Positions 16,228-25,835 of a stretch of 64,000 nucleotides of DNA are shown here, in pieces. The stretch is taken from the NCBI GenBank assembly GCA_964495075.1, contig CAZBUJ010000021.1, forward strand, positions 1 through 64,000. The letters run 5' to 3'. Numbering within the stretch: position 1 is the stretch's first letter; the number at the start of each line of letters is the position of its first letter. The notes under the pieces were generated by a model. That model searched no databases. It was not told where the DNA came from and saw nothing but the letters and a program-made list of their open reading frames with translations. A program made the translations under genes and the position numbers. This DNA comes from JAFGJQ01 sp964495075 (GTDB lineage: Bacteria; Planctomycetota; Phycisphaerae; UBA1845).

Positions 16228-18786
16228 ATGAAGGGGTATGGGCTCCAGACTCAGGCGGACGTTGGGATGGCCGGCCGGACGCCGTCGGTGCGCCGTCCCG
16301 CTGGGGTGAGCGCGGTGTCATCCCGGCACCGCGTGTGGGTTGTCGTGCTGGCTCTGATGTCGGGGTGGGCCACGGCGGCGGACGCGGCGGTGGTGGGTGA
16401 CATCGTCTCGGTCGGGTTCCGCGCCGGTATCGACGGCGCGGGCGGTGGGGCGGTGGGGCGGGTGGGCAACTGGGCCCCCGTCGTGGTGCAGTTGAGCCTC
16501 GAGAACCAGGGCAGTTTCCAGGGTTATCTGCGGGTGCAGCAGGTCGACTCGGACGGAGACTACTGTTTCGACGAGTGGCCTTGCGCGCTGCAGGCCGAGA
16601 GCGGTGCCCAGCGTTTTTACTTGTACATCCCGGTGGCCGCGGGGCCGTGCGATATCAAGGTCACGGTGCTGAACTCCGATCGTGATGTGATCGAGGTCAT
16701 TTCCGGCGGCCGACCGGTGCGGCAGTTGACGCCGCCGGTGCCGTTGCAGATCATTCCCGCCCGGGATGACCTGATCCTCGTCGTCGCGCCGCTCGGGCGC
16801 ATGATGGGCAGCGTCAACGCGCTGACGCACTCGGACGTCGCCGCCCGTCGCCGGTCGCCGATCAACGTGGCTCACATCGCGCCGTCGGCCCTGCCGCCCC
16901 GCTGGATCGGGCTCGAGATGGTCGACTACATCGTGTGGGACGAAGCCGATGCCACAAGGTTGTCACTCACCGCGGAGCAATTGGAAGCGCTGATCGAGTG
17001 GGTCCGGCAGGGCGGGCACCTCCTGCTCGCGTCGGCGAAGTCCGCGTCCTCGCTGGCCGAGTCGGACCTGTTGGGACCGTTGCTGCCGGTCGACATCGGC
17101 GACGTGGTCTCGGTGAATCATCTGCCCGAGCTTCGGCGCGGACTGCTCCGGCCGGTCGGGGACCCGACCCTGCCCGTCGGCTACAAGGAAGCGATCCCGG
17201 TCGTGCAGTGCACGCTGCGCAAGGACCGGGCTGTCTGGTCCATGCTGTCCGAGCGGCTCGAACCCGACGCGGGGGAGGTCGACGAAGAGGACGAGGGCCA
17301 CCCCGCCGGAACCGCCGGGAGCGAGTTGATCTCCGCCCGTCGCGTGGGGCGGGGGCAGATCATTTTCGTGGCGGCGGCCCTGCGCGACCTGCTCCGGCTC
17401 GACAGCGCGTCGCCGGCGGAGTTCTACACGAAGGTGCTCGCCCTGCGCGAGGAGCCGCTGGGATACGAAGATGTCAACCGCCAGATCGCGCTCTTTCCCC
17501 CGGTGCAGGAGACGGTCGGATTCAGCGAGTTCGGCAGCGCCTTCATGGTGCTTGCGTTCCTGTTCGCCCTGGTGTACCTGGGCCTCTCCACGTTCGGGGT
17601 GTGGGGGTTCCTGCGGTCACGGGGGTGGATGCAGCACAACTGGCTTGCGTTCGCCGCGTTCGCGGTCGCGGCCAGTTTCGTGAGCGTGGTGGCCGTGCAG
17701 TTCATCCGCGGCGTCGGGCAGAAGCTGCACCAGCTCGCCATCGTTGACATGGAGGCCGGCGCCGCGGAAGCGGAGGTCACCTGTTACTTCGGACTTAAGA
17801 CGGGCACGCACTCGCTGGTGGATGTCTGGTTGCCGTCCGACTATCCGGCCCAGACCGAGCCGACCGAGTCGCCCTGTTTCCTGCGGCCGATCTCGGAGTA
17901 CCACGATCAGTTCGGCACGACGGAGAGTCGGTACACGGATCCGGCGAAGTACCAGCTCCGCCCGGCCACGGCGGCCGTGCTGGACGTGCCGATCCGGGCG
18001 ACGGTCAAGCGGTTCGAGGGTCGATGGCGGGGGTTGTACGAGGGCGGGCTTGGCGGCTTGCAGGCCAACCTTCGGATCCAGCGGGACCAGAAGTTCGTCC
18101 AGCAGACCCGCACGGGCGAAGAGAAGACGGTGGAGGCCGACGTCGTGTCGCCCGGCTCGACGATCACCAGCAACCTGGGGGTAGAGCTGGACCCGTGCTA
18201 CCTCATCCATTCGTCGACATCTGCGGTCCAGCTGCCGCAGTTCATTGAGGGTGCGCCCCGCGGATCGAGCAGCGAGCTGGTGAGAACGTACGTGCATCGC
18301 ATTCGCGGCGGGATCGCGGATGGCGAGACGATCAAGGTGGCGGATCGGATCTACGTGGATGACGCGGGGGTGCCCGTGTCGGTGTGGGAGTGGTCGAAGG
18401 ACGCCACGCTGCACGCCCGGCACACGCAGTGGTCGAAGCGGCTCGGGCCGCAGATCGGGCTGGGGCAGCCGCGTGGCGGACGCAACGAAGAGCCGATTCG
18501 GGAGCGCTACCAGAGCGCGCTGTTGCTGCTGACCACGCTTCGCGAGTTCGACCCGACCGTGTTGCAGGGGCCGTTCTCGGTCGGCACGGACCTGCTCGAG
18601 GACCGTTGCCGGCATCTCGACTTCAGTGATGTGTTGACCGAGCACACCGCGTTATTGATCGGCTTCGCGGAAGACCCGGGTCCCGTTACACTCTGCACGC
18701 GGACCGGCGGCGGCAAGTATCGCCCCGTGACGCCGTCACGGGCGTGGACGATGTACCGGATCGTGATCCCGGTGGGAGCCGGATAG
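16228..18786 (+). CDS. Large membrane protein encoded upstream of an ABC exporter
   Basis: The protein of about 852 residues is not a family I can name. An N-terminal hydrophobic segment (VWVVVLALMSGWATAADA) looks like a signal peptide and is followed by a beta-rich domain of about 150 residues, then a segment with a Rossmann-like feel (VDYIVWDEADATRLSLTAEQ, GGHLLLASAKSA) resembling glutamine-amidotransferase-like domains found in other planctomycete membrane proteins. A pair of membrane segments near 425-490 (SAFMVLAFLFALVYLGLSTF and WLAFAAFAVAASFVSVVAVQ) precedes a C-terminal domain outside the membrane. An ATG at 16267 is an alternative start. It lies 75 bases before an ABC ATPase gene and a permease gene, so it probably serves the same transport system, much as GldG-type proteins accompany GldA/GldF. 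That analogy is my inference. Confidence 0.7.
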   Translation: MKGYGLQTQADVGMAGRTPSVRRPAGVSAVSSRHRVWVVVLALMSGWATAADAAVVGDIVSVGFRAGIDGAGGGAVGRVGNWAPVVVQLSLENQGSFQGYLRVQQVDSDGDYCFDEWPCALQAESGAQRFYLYIPVAAGPCDIKVTVLNSDRDVIEVISGGRPVRQLTPPVPLQIIPARDDLILVVAPLGRMMGSVNALTHSDVAARRRSPINVAHIAPSALPPRWIGLEMVDYIVWDEADATRLSLTAEQLEALIEWVRQGGHLLLASAKSASSLAESDLLGPLLPVDIGDVVSVNHLPELRRGLLRPVGDPTLPVGYKEAIPVVQCTLRKDRAVWSMLSERLEPDAGEVDEEDEGHPAGTAGSELISARRVGRGQIIFVAAALRDLLRLDSASPAEFYTKVLALREEPLGYEDVNRQIALFPPVQETVGFSEFGSAFMVLAFLFALVYLGLSTFGVWGFLRSRGWMQHNWLAFAAFAVAASFVSVVAVQFIRGVGQKLHQLAIVDMEAGAAEAEVTCYFGLKTGTHSLVDVWLPSDYPAQTEPTESPCFLRPISEYHDQFGTTESRYTDPAKYQLRPATAAVLDVPIRATVKRFEGRWRGLYEGGLGGLQANLRIQRDQKFVQQTRTGEEKTVEADVVSPGSTITSNLGVELDPCYLIHSSTSAVQLPQFIEGAPRGSSSELVRTYVHRIRGGIADGETIKVADRIYVDDAGVPVSVWEWSKDATLHARHTQWSKRLGPQIGLGQPRGGRNEEPIRERYQSALLLLTTLREFDPTVLQGPFSVGTDLLEDRCRHLDFSDVLTEHTALLIGFAEDPGPVTLCTRTGGGKYRPVTPSRAWTMYRIVIPVGAG

Positions 18787-18860
18787 GACGAGGGTGGCGT
18801 GGACGGCGTCGACAGGGGGCACGCAGGCGGATTGACGACATGAGGGCGGAGTGAGCGGCG

Positions 18861-19790
18861 GTGATCATCCAGACGATCAACCTGACGAAGAAGTACGGCA
18901 CACTCGTTGCGCTGGACAACCTGCAGTTGGAGATCGAGGACGGAGAGTGCTTCGGCTACATCGGTCCGAACGGGGCGGGCAAGACCACGACCATCAAGAT
19001 CCTGGCCACCCTGTTGCAGCCGACCTGGGGCGAGGCGCGGGTGTGTGGGCACGTGGTGGGGTACGAGTCCCGCAAGATCCGGCCGCTGATCGGGTACGTG
19101 CCGGACTTTTTCGGGGCGTACGAGGACATGGTGGTCCAGGAGTACCTGGAGTTCTTCGCCTCGGCGTACAACATCTCGGGGCAGCAACGGCGCCGCGTGG
19201 TGGGGGACGTGCTGGAACTGACGGACCTGACGTCCAAGCGGTCGGCCCTGGTGGATTCGCTCTCGCGGGGCATGCAGCAGCGATTGAGCGTGGCCCGCGT
19301 GCTGCTCCACGACCCGAGGGTGCTGTTGATGGACGAGCCGGCCAGCGGCCTGGACCCGCGGGCCCGCATCGAGATCCGCGAACTGCTCAAAGAACTCCGC
19401 AACATGGGCAAGACGATCATCATCAGCTCGCACATCCTCCACGAGCTGGCCGAACTGTGCACCACGGTCGGCATCATCGAAGAGGGCAAGCTGCTCTTCC
19501 ACGGGGCCATCGCGGACATCATCCGCCGCGTGCGGCTGGCCACGCGAGTGAGCATCAAGGTGGCGGAACAGCAGGACCTGGCCGCACTGTTGCTCCAACG
19601 GGTGCGCGGCGTGCGGAAAGTCGAGCACACCAACAGCAGCGTGACGGTGGAGATGGACAGCGATACCCACGACTTCTCCCGGCTGGCCAAGGCGCTGCTC
19701 GACAACAACTTCAAGATCCGGGAGATCAAAGAGGAAGAGGTAAACCTCGAGACCGCGTTCATGCGACTGACGAAGGGGATCGTGCAGTAG
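18861..19790 (+). CDS. ABC transporter ATP-binding protein (ABC-2 exporter type)
   Basis: The 309-residue protein has Walker A (GPNGAGKTT, about 38-46), signature LSRGMQQR, Walker B (VLLMDEP) followed by ASGLDPRAR, and the switch His in ISSHILHEL. Residues after about 225 form the C-terminal extension seen in exporters of the NatA/CcmA group. It drives export together with the permease encoded 24 bases downstream. The start codon is GTG with GGAG and GCGG upstream; the conserved MIIQTINLTKKYG strand begins right there. The substrate cannot be read from the sequence. Confidence 0.93.
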   Translation: MIIQTINLTKKYGTLVALDNLQLEIEDGECFGYIGPNGAGKTTTIKILATLLQPTWGEARVCGHVVGYESRKIRPLIGYVPDFFGAYEDMVVQEYLEFFASAYNISGQQRRRVVGDVLELTDLTSKRSALVDSLSRGMQQRLSVARVLLHDPRVLLMDEPASGLDPRARIEIRELLKELRNMGKTIIISSHILHELAELCTTVGIIEEGKLLFHGAIADIIRRVRLATRVSIKVAEQQDLAALLLQRVRGVRKVEHTNSSVTVEMDSDTHDFSRLAKALLDNNFKIREIKEEEVNLETAFMRLTKGIVQ

Positions 19791-19814
19791 CGGCCGGGGG
19801 CGACCGGACACCGG

Positions 19815-21647
19815 GTGACGGAAATGGCGGGAGCGGCGTCGAATCTGGGCTTGTGGTGTTGGCGGTTGCTGCCGGCCAACCCGATTCTGGTCCGCGTGGT
19901 GTGCGGCAAGTCGAAGCGGTCACGGCACCTGTGGCTGCGGTTCGCGTACCTGGGCGTGTTGCTGTTCGTGGTGATGGTCGCCCTGATACCGCTCGTCAGC
20001 AGCACGGGCAACTCGCTGTCGGACCTGGCCAAGATGGCGTCGCGGACGTTCATGTGGGCGTCGATCACGCAACTGGCGCTGATGTGCGTGCTGGCCCCCG
20101 TGTTCACCGCGGACGCGATCACGCAGGAACGGGACGCCCAGACCTACAACATCCTGCTGACCACGCCGTTGTCGAACGGGCAGATCGTGCTGGGCTCGCT
20201 GCTGAGCCGTTTGTTCTTCGTGATCACGCTGCTGCTGTCCGGCCTGCCGATCTTCTTCATCACGATGATCTACGGAGGCGTGACATCGTCGCACATCGTG
20301 CAGAGCTTCGCGATCGCCGGGGCCACCGCGCTGTTCACCGGCTCCCTGGCCATCGCGATCAGCATGATCCGCGTGGGTACGCGACGGACGATCTTCTCGT
20401 TCTACCTGCTGATCGGGGTGTACCTGCTGGCCGTCTACGCGCTGGGCATGTGGACGGCCACGTGGGTGCCGGAGGCACCGGCCAACGTGGCGGGGCAGCG
20501 CCTGAGCTGGCTGGCCGCGTTCCATCCGTTCCTGTCACTGGACGTGGCCCTCAATCGCGTCCAGGCCCCGGACGTCGGACTGGTGGCGGGCTACGGCCGG
20601 CTGGGCAGGTACTTCGTGGCGTATCCGCACTCGACGTACGTGGTGTTGAGCACCGTGGCGTCGGTGGTGCTTATCCTGGTCAGCCTGCTGTTCGTGCGCC
20701 GCGGGGCCAAGGAGGGCGAGGCGACGCTGCTGTCGGCCGTCCAGGCGCGGCTCAGCCGCCGGGTGCCGGGCGAGCGGCACCGCGCCCCGCGCGGCGTGTG
20801 GCGCAACCCCGTGGCGTGGCGGGAGGCGGCGACGCGGGCGTCGGCCCTGAACCGGGGCCTGTTGACCTACCTGCTAGTGGGGGGCGGGGTCGTCGCGGCA
20901 CTGGCGCTGCTCGTGTACTACGGGAAAGGCTCACTCACGGCGGCGGAGGCGCAGGGCCGGCTGCACGTGATCGTCGTGATCGAGTTCGCCATGATCCTGC
21001 TCATCGCCACGAATACCGCGGCCACCGCCATGACCAAGGAACGCGAGGCGAACACCATCGACCTGCTGTTGTGCACGCCCCTGACCAGCAAGTACATCGT
21101 GTGGGGCAAGCTGCGCGGCCTGGTCAGTTTCGCCGTGCCGCTCATCTGCGTGCCGGTGTTCAGTCTCGTCCTGTTCGGCGTGTTCGACCTGTTCCGCGGC
21201 CGCCAGGTTCCGGCCGTGTACATCGAGTCATCGCTCGAACTGGGCGTGTTGATGGTGATCTACACCGCGTTCGCCTGCATGGTCGGCATGGACCGGTCGC
21301 TGAAAACGAAGAAGACGGTTCAGGCGGTGATGGTCAGCGCCGGGCTGCTGGTGGTGATCTGCCTGGCCTCGTGGGCGGTGTGGCACGAGATCATCAGCCA
21401 GGCGGGGGCGGTGGGTGCCCTGCTCGGGCCCTTTACGCCGTTCACTGCCGTTCAGACGATCACCCATCCACTCGACCTGTTCGGGGATCGGACCAAGGAA
21501 CTGGCCAAGAGCGCGGTGGCGGTGCGGGTGTTGGGGTTGGTCGGCACGGCGATGGCGACGGGTCTGGTGACCGCGATCGTGGCGGGTATGTATAGGTCGA
21601 TGGTCCGCAACTTCGATATGATCATGCGCCGGCAGTCGGCCCGGTAG
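19815..21647 (+). CDS. ABC-2 type permease, double-length
   Basis: The protein of about 610 residues has at least ten hydrophobic segments in two sets. Segments in the first half include LGVLLFVVMVALIPL, FFVITLLLSGLPIFFITMIY and LLIGVYLLAVYALGMW. The second half, after a loop near 330 (WRNPVAWREAATR), repeats the ABC-2 permease pattern (ITQERDAQTYNILLTTPL in the first half, MTKEREANTIDLLLCTPL in the second). These matching blocks suggest two fused permease units in one chain. The first codon is GTG; ATG at 19824 is an alternative. It forms the exporter with the ATPase just upstream. Confidence 0.88.
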   Translation: MTEMAGAASNLGLWCWRLLPANPILVRVVCGKSKRSRHLWLRFAYLGVLLFVVMVALIPLVSSTGNSLSDLAKMASRTFMWASITQLALMCVLAPVFTADAITQERDAQTYNILLTTPLSNGQIVLGSLLSRLFFVITLLLSGLPIFFITMIYGGVTSSHIVQSFAIAGATALFTGSLAIAISMIRVGTRRTIFSFYLLIGVYLLAVYALGMWTATWVPEAPANVAGQRLSWLAAFHPFLSLDVALNRVQAPDVGLVAGYGRLGRYFVAYPHSTYVVLSTVASVVLILVSLLFVRRGAKEGEATLLSAVQARLSRRVPGERHRAPRGVWRNPVAWREAATRASALNRGLLTYLLVGGGVVAALALLVYYGKGSLTAAEAQGRLHVIVVIEFAMILLIATNTAATAMTKEREANTIDLLLCTPLTSKYIVWGKLRGLVSFAVPLICVPVFSLVLFGVFDLFRGRQVPAVYIESSLELGVLMVIYTAFACMVGMDRSLKTKKTVQAVMVSAGLLVVICLASWAVWHEIISQAGAVGALLGPFTPFTAVQTITHPLDLFGDRTKELAKSAVAVRVLGLVGTAMATGLVTAIVAGMYRSMVRNFDMIMRRQSAR

Positions 21648-21675
21648 AACGTCGGCGGGCCGCAACGGGTTTGAC

Positions 21676-21709
21676 GCCGCCGTCGCCCGCCGGGCGGCCG
21701 TTCGGTTTT
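21676..21709. terminator. Candidate terminator hairpin between permease and TldE-like gene
   Basis: GCCGCC at 21676-21681 pairs with GGCGGC at 21693-21698, and a TTTT run follows at 21706. It sits between convergent genes. Confidence 0.3.
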
Positions 21710-21726
21710 CGTATCAACGGACCTGG

Positions 21727-23508
21727 TTATTGCACCGCATCCGGTGTTCGCTTGGCGTCGCCGTGGCCGGGCGTCGGCGGCGGTGCGCCGCGCACGAGCG
21801 GATTGGGGAGGATGGGCGGCTTGTCGAAGTCCTCGTCCATCCGGGTCAAGTCCAGTTCGTCGAAGAGCATGGCCGGCGCTGCCACGGTGTACCATTTGGT
21901 GCCGGACCCGCCGTTGTACACGTACGGTTTGTCGCCCACGGCGAGGATGCGTTTGAAGGCGTCCAGGTCGAGGCGGGTGATCTCGGCCCCCCGGGCAAGT
22001 TCTTCGCGGCCGTCCGGATGGACTTTGTAAATCGCCAGTGGCGCACTGCCCGATCCGGACGGGACGAAGCCCGATCGTCGCATCAGCCGCGCGGCGCGTC
22101 GGCCGCCGCCGCCGCCTGACCCCACGGTGCCGAGGGCCGCGATGCGGATGCCGAATTCCAGGTCTTCATCCAGGCACGCCTCGAGTAATTCCGCCTGTAG
22201 CGCGGCCCGGTCGAGTCCGTTGCTCGCCGTGACACGGACGCAGCCGATGGAAGCCCGCGGTCTGTCCAGGCCGCGCCCGTGCCCGGTCGACGCGGCGAAT
22301 TCCCTGGACGGGTTGCGGGACATCACCAGGGCCTTGAGTTTTCCTCCCTCCACCAGTTGAACGGATTGAGCCTTCACTCCCTCGTCGTCGTAGACGTAGT
22401 GCCCCATGCAGCGGACCCCGTCGATCGTCGTTTGGCTTGGATCATCGACGACGCTGACCGATCGCGGCAGGATCCGCTTGTTGAGTTTCTTCTCGAAATC
22501 GCCTGCCCGGCTTCGACGGCCCACCGCGCGCTGACCGCCCTGGAACCGGCGGGCAAAACGCTCGGCGAACAACTCGGCGGCCGGCTCGGCATCGAACACA
22601 ACCGGGCCGGCGTACGAGTCCAGAATCGGGGCGTTGCGGAGTCGGATGAGTTGCTGGGCCAGCGTCCGGCACTGCTTCTGCAACTGATCCACGGTGCCGA
22701 GGTCCTCCAGCGAGGCGCCGCAGCCGTCGATCGCGTCCGAGAGCTCCATGCCGTCGTCCGCCTGGGCGGTGGCGCTCACCGTGAACGTATACCACTGGGT
22801 GGGCTCGCGGAGCCGCGTGCCCTCCGAATTGACGATGTACTTGTTGCCCACCCCGGCTTCCACTCGCACCGTGGACTTCTGCACGTCCGGGTAGTCGAGG
22901 AAGACGGCGGACAGCCGGCGGGCCAGGGCTTCCATCGGAGCGAGGGGTACGGTCGGCTCGAGCTTCGGATCGAAGTGCACCGAGATCGGCTCTTTGGAAA
23001 AGTCGCTCGGCTTCTCCTCGATGATCTTCGTCTCCATGAACGCCTTTTTCTGCTCGAGTGCTTCGACCGCGCTCTTGTAGCTGCGGTCGGTGGCCCACCA
23101 GATGGCCTGCCGCAACGCGAGGTAGTCGTCTTCGATGGGGATCACCGAGCCGCGGCCGCCGCGGCCGAAGAAACCGCCGGCATCGCCGCGGAAGTTCGTG
23201 TTGTCGAGTTCGTAGGACCCCACGCGGACGGAGGCCCGCAGCCGGCGCGATCGGAAGTCCGAGCGCGTGGTGACGGACCCCAGGGTGGCCGACACGTACC
23301 CGCGTCGCGCGTCCAGGATGGCGTATTCGAGAAAGTAAGGCCGGTCGAGGTCTTCGAGCTTCAGGCCGGTTCTTCCCCGTTCCAGTTCGTCGACGACGGC
23401 TCGCAGCAGGACGTCGCTTTTCAACTCGCGCTGCAGGGCGGCATCGTCGGGGGCGTCCGCCAGACCGCCGGCCGCGCTGATCATGATCGTTACGAGTATG
23501 GCTGACAT
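21727..23508 (-). CDS. Exported TldE/PmbA-like protein lacking the metal-binding motif
   Basis: The 593-residue protein starts MSAILVTIMISAAGGLADAP, which looks like a short signal peptide, after a good AGGAG eight bases upstream. The body matches the TldD/TldE fold and aligns with the protein encoded just upstream (shared features: PYFLEYAILDAR/PYFLQYTITDER, the DDGM region, SVVDDPSQ and the CRS/SRNP-G region). The HExxxH zinc motif of TldD is missing: the matching region reads AAELFAERFARRF. This is how TldE differs from TldD in other bacteria, where the two form a heterodimeric metalloprotease. I infer a TldD-TldE pair acting outside the cytoplasm. Confidence 0.82.
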   Translation of the reverse strand: MSAILVTIMISAAGGLADAPDDAALQRELKSDVLLRAVVDELERGRTGLKLEDLDRPYFLEYAILDARRGYVSATLGSVTTRSDFRSRRLRASVRVGSYELDNTNFRGDAGGFFGRGGRGSVIPIEDDYLALRQAIWWATDRSYKSAVEALEQKKAFMETKIIEEKPSDFSKEPISVHFDPKLEPTVPLAPMEALARRLSAVFLDYPDVQKSTVRVEAGVGNKYIVNSEGTRLREPTQWYTFTVSATAQADDGMELSDAIDGCGASLEDLGTVDQLQKQCRTLAQQLIRLRNAPILDSYAGPVVFDAEPAAELFAERFARRFQGGQRAVGRRSRAGDFEKKLNKRILPRSVSVVDDPSQTTIDGVRCMGHYVYDDEGVKAQSVQLVEGGKLKALVMSRNPSREFAASTGHGRGLDRPRASIGCVRVTASNGLDRAALQAELLEACLDEDLEFGIRIAALGTVGSGGGGGRRAARLMRRSGFVPSGSGSAPLAIYKVHPDGREELARGAEITRLDLDAFKRILAVGDKPYVYNGGSGTKWYTVAAPAMLFDELDLTRMDEDFDKPPILPNPLVRGAPPPTPGHGDAKRTPDAVQ

Positions 23509-23575
23509 CGTGTGAACTCCTGTGCTGGAGGCAACGGTTGGGCTGAATTCGTGATACCCGTTCTCACCGGTCGAC

Positions 23576-25315
23576 TCACGCCCGGTTCTTTTCGTCGGCG
23601 ATCGGTGCGACGAGAATGGGCGGGCGGTCCTGCGCCTTCTGCTTTTTCTCGACCTCGATCTGCTCGACCAGGATGCTGGGTGAAACGGCGGAGACGGGCA
23701 CGCCGCCCGACTCGGCCCCGCAGGTACCGTTGAACACGCCGTCGTCATCCGCGGTGCAGAGGATCTTCGAGAAGCAGGTCAGCGGCGTTCCCACGATGTC
23801 CACGCCGCGGACGAGTTCGTCCGGTCGCCCGTCCGCGTACACGCGATAGACCAGAATGGGCAACACTTTGAAGGCCTGCGGCCCGCCGCGTCGCGTCGTG
23901 GTGAATCCGCCGGAAATGTCCTTGAAGAACAGACCGTACTCCTTGCTCTGCTTCCTGCACTCTTCGATGAGCATGGCCCGGAGCTGCTCGAACGGGACCT
24001 GCCTGGTCGACTGGATGAACAGGTTGCCCTGTCGGGCCACCACGCGGTATCCGGGCGCCCGGCGCCCGTGCCCGTTGGACTTGTTGATCCCGCGGGCCGG
24101 CGACCGGCACATCAAAAACGACTTCAACACGCCTTCCTCCACCAGTCGAGCCGGTTGGGCCGGGACGCACTCCGCGTCGAACTCGTAGTGCCCGTTCAGC
24201 TCCGTGCCGCCAAACACGCGTTGCGACGGATCGTCGACGACGCTCAGGAACGGGGGCAGCACCGGCTCGCCCAGTTTCTTGGCGAAGGTCTGTCCTTCCT
24301 CCACGTCTTTCTGGCGGTGCCCTTCGATGCGGTGGCCGAAGATCTCGTGGAAGAACACGCCGCTGGCCCGGTTGAGCAGGATGGCCGGCCCGGTGTAAGG
24401 GTCGACGATCGGCGCCTCGCGGAGGGCGAGGACGTCCGCGATGACCTCGTCCACGCCCCGGAGAATCGTCTCGTGGTCGGGCAGGCCGTCGAGCGAGTGG
24501 GCGTCGAACGACTTGTATTGCCAGAGCTGCATGCCGTCGTCGGCGATGGTCGACGCCCGGACGCCGATCCGCCACCGGCTTTCCCCGGTCTGGATCCGGC
24601 TGCCCTCCGAGTTGACCGCGAGCTGGTTCTCCACGCTGCCGTGCACCGAGACGCTGGAGTTGTAGATCAGGGAGTGCTGTCGGAAGCGGCGCGAGTATTG
24701 CCGGACGCGCCGGGCGAGGACGTCCTCGCTATAGGCGAATTCCACCCACGGCGCGACGTGCACCGACGGTTCTTCGCGCGTGAAGTCGTCCGACTGGTCC
24801 TCCTCGTCCACCTTGATTTTGACGTTGGCCTGCACCTCGGCGAGCCGCTGGGCGGCGTCCTTGAACCGTTCGTCCGTGGCCAGCCAGATGGCATGACGAG
24901 TGGCGACCGGGTTGCCGTCCAGGGGAAGGGGGGTCCAACCGCCGCCCCAGTCGTACCCGCCGACGTACCCGCCGACGTACCCGCCGCGGATCTGGTGGGT
25001 GTTGTCCAGCGCGTAGTCACCGCACCGGACATCGACGTCCAGCAGGCGGGAATGATTGGTCCGCTGGGACGTAATGGACCCGAGTGACGCGGCGACGCTC
25101 ACGCTCCGTTCGTCTGTAATGGTGTATTGCAGGAAATAGGGTTTGATGCCGCCCGGCCCCTCGAGCTTCTCCATGGACAGGTTCAGCTCGCTCTGCATGA
25201 GACTCAGCAGCGGGTGTTCGTCACCCGCCTGGGCGGAGAGGGGGGCCGTCACGCACGCGCACAGGCAGAGCGCGCACCGTCCCCAGCCCGCTGGTCTGCG
25301 ACGAAGGGTGCTCAT
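23576..25315 (-). CDS. Exported TldD-like metalloprotease with HExxxH motif
   Basis: The 579-residue protein starts with a signal peptide ending near APLSAQA, with GGAGA before the ATG. The rest is TldD-like: zinc motif HEIFGH within FFHEIFGHRIEGH at about residues 320-330, then SVVDDPSQRVFGG, GHYEFDAECVPAQP and NGHGRRAPG. Typical TldD proteins are cytoplasmic peptidases that mature microcins or degrade CcdA; an exported version with its own signal peptide would act on extracytoplasmic substrates. A GGYVGGYVGGY stretch near 110 is coded by short 12-base repeats. The TldE-like gene follows 67 bases downstream on the same strand, so the two are probably made together. Confidence 0.85.
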   Translation of the reverse strand: MSTLRRRPAGWGRCALCLCACVTAPLSAQAGDEHPLLSLMQSELNLSMEKLEGPGGIKPYFLQYTITDERSVSVAASLGSITSQRTNHSRLLDVDVRCGDYALDNTHQIRGGYVGGYVGGYDWGGGWTPLPLDGNPVATRHAIWLATDERFKDAAQRLAEVQANVKIKVDEEDQSDDFTREEPSVHVAPWVEFAYSEDVLARRVRQYSRRFRQHSLIYNSSVSVHGSVENQLAVNSEGSRIQTGESRWRIGVRASTIADDGMQLWQYKSFDAHSLDGLPDHETILRGVDEVIADVLALREAPIVDPYTGPAILLNRASGVFFHEIFGHRIEGHRQKDVEEGQTFAKKLGEPVLPPFLSVVDDPSQRVFGGTELNGHYEFDAECVPAQPARLVEEGVLKSFLMCRSPARGINKSNGHGRRAPGYRVVARQGNLFIQSTRQVPFEQLRAMLIEECRKQSKEYGLFFKDISGGFTTTRRGGPQAFKVLPILVYRVYADGRPDELVRGVDIVGTPLTCFSKILCTADDDGVFNGTCGAESGGVPVSAVSPSILVEQIEVEKKQKAQDRPPILVAPIADEKNRA

Positions 25316-25650
25316 GGCTTTCTCCTTACCAGCAACGCAGTCTTGTCAAACACGTTCACCGTGCGATCCGGGCGGACGCTGGAACACCGTGGATGCGTCA
25401 CCGTCGCGCACGGGCGCGTGACGTTCGCGTTCGCCGATGCGTGTTAGGGTCGGCGTGCGACGACACGTACCGCTGGCGGCGTGGCGGCGGGCACGTCGTG
25501 CCCGGCCACTGCGTCCGTGATCGGATACGCACACCATAGCCGCTCGGTGGCGTTTTTTGTTGCACTTTTTTTGGGCGATCGACGATTCCGCGCCCGACGT
25601 TCGCCGCCCTTGACCGAGGCCCGCGACCTCGGCTAAACTGCCCGATCACC
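25316..25650. other. Intergenic region with tRNA promoter
   Basis: Apart from the tRNA promoter near its right end no gene is seen. Two T runs lie at 25552-25557 and 25565-25571 without a convincing hairpin in front of them. Confidence 0.4.
25610..25639 (+). promoter_or_regulatory. Promoter of tRNA-Cys
   Basis: TTGACC at 25610-25615 and TAAACT at 25634-25639 are 18 bases apart, placing the start of transcription close to the first tRNA base at 25651. Confidence 0.6.
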
Positions 25651-25724
25651 GGCGGCGTAGCCAAGTGGACTAAGGCGCGGGTTTGCAAAACCCGTATTCA
25701 TGGGTTCGAATCCCATCGCCGCCT
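25651..25724 (+). tRNA. tRNA-Cys (anticodon GCA)
   Basis: The acceptor stem GGCGGCG pairs with CGCCGCC at 25717-25723. The anticodon stem CGGGT/ACCCG encloses TTGCAAA, with anticodon GCA at 25685-25687. The T arm is ATGGG-TTCGAAT-CCCAT. The discriminator base is T at 25724, as expected for tRNA-Cys. The CCA end is not encoded. There is no intron. Confidence 0.97.
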
Positions 25725-25835
25725 GTTCCACGTCGTATAGCCCCCCGCCGTCGGCGAGCAGATCGTGGTAGTCGGATGGGCCCGACCGCGACCGCGGCGG
25801 CCGCCACGGCCGTCGGTTCGATCCCCCCTGCGGGT

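Noticed and set aside
18851..21595. A 914-residue plus-strand frame overlapping the ABC ATPase and permease genes
   Set aside because: It runs in another frame through two clear ABC transporter genes and is Gly/Arg-rich without motifs.
25325..25346. TTGACA upstream of the TldD-like gene (minus strand) as its promoter
   Set aside because: The only -10-like sequence at proper distance (TAAGGA) overlaps the ribosome site, which would leave no leader.
25552..25571. T runs as a factor-independent terminator
   Set aside because: No convincing hairpin precedes them and no plus-strand gene lies upstream.
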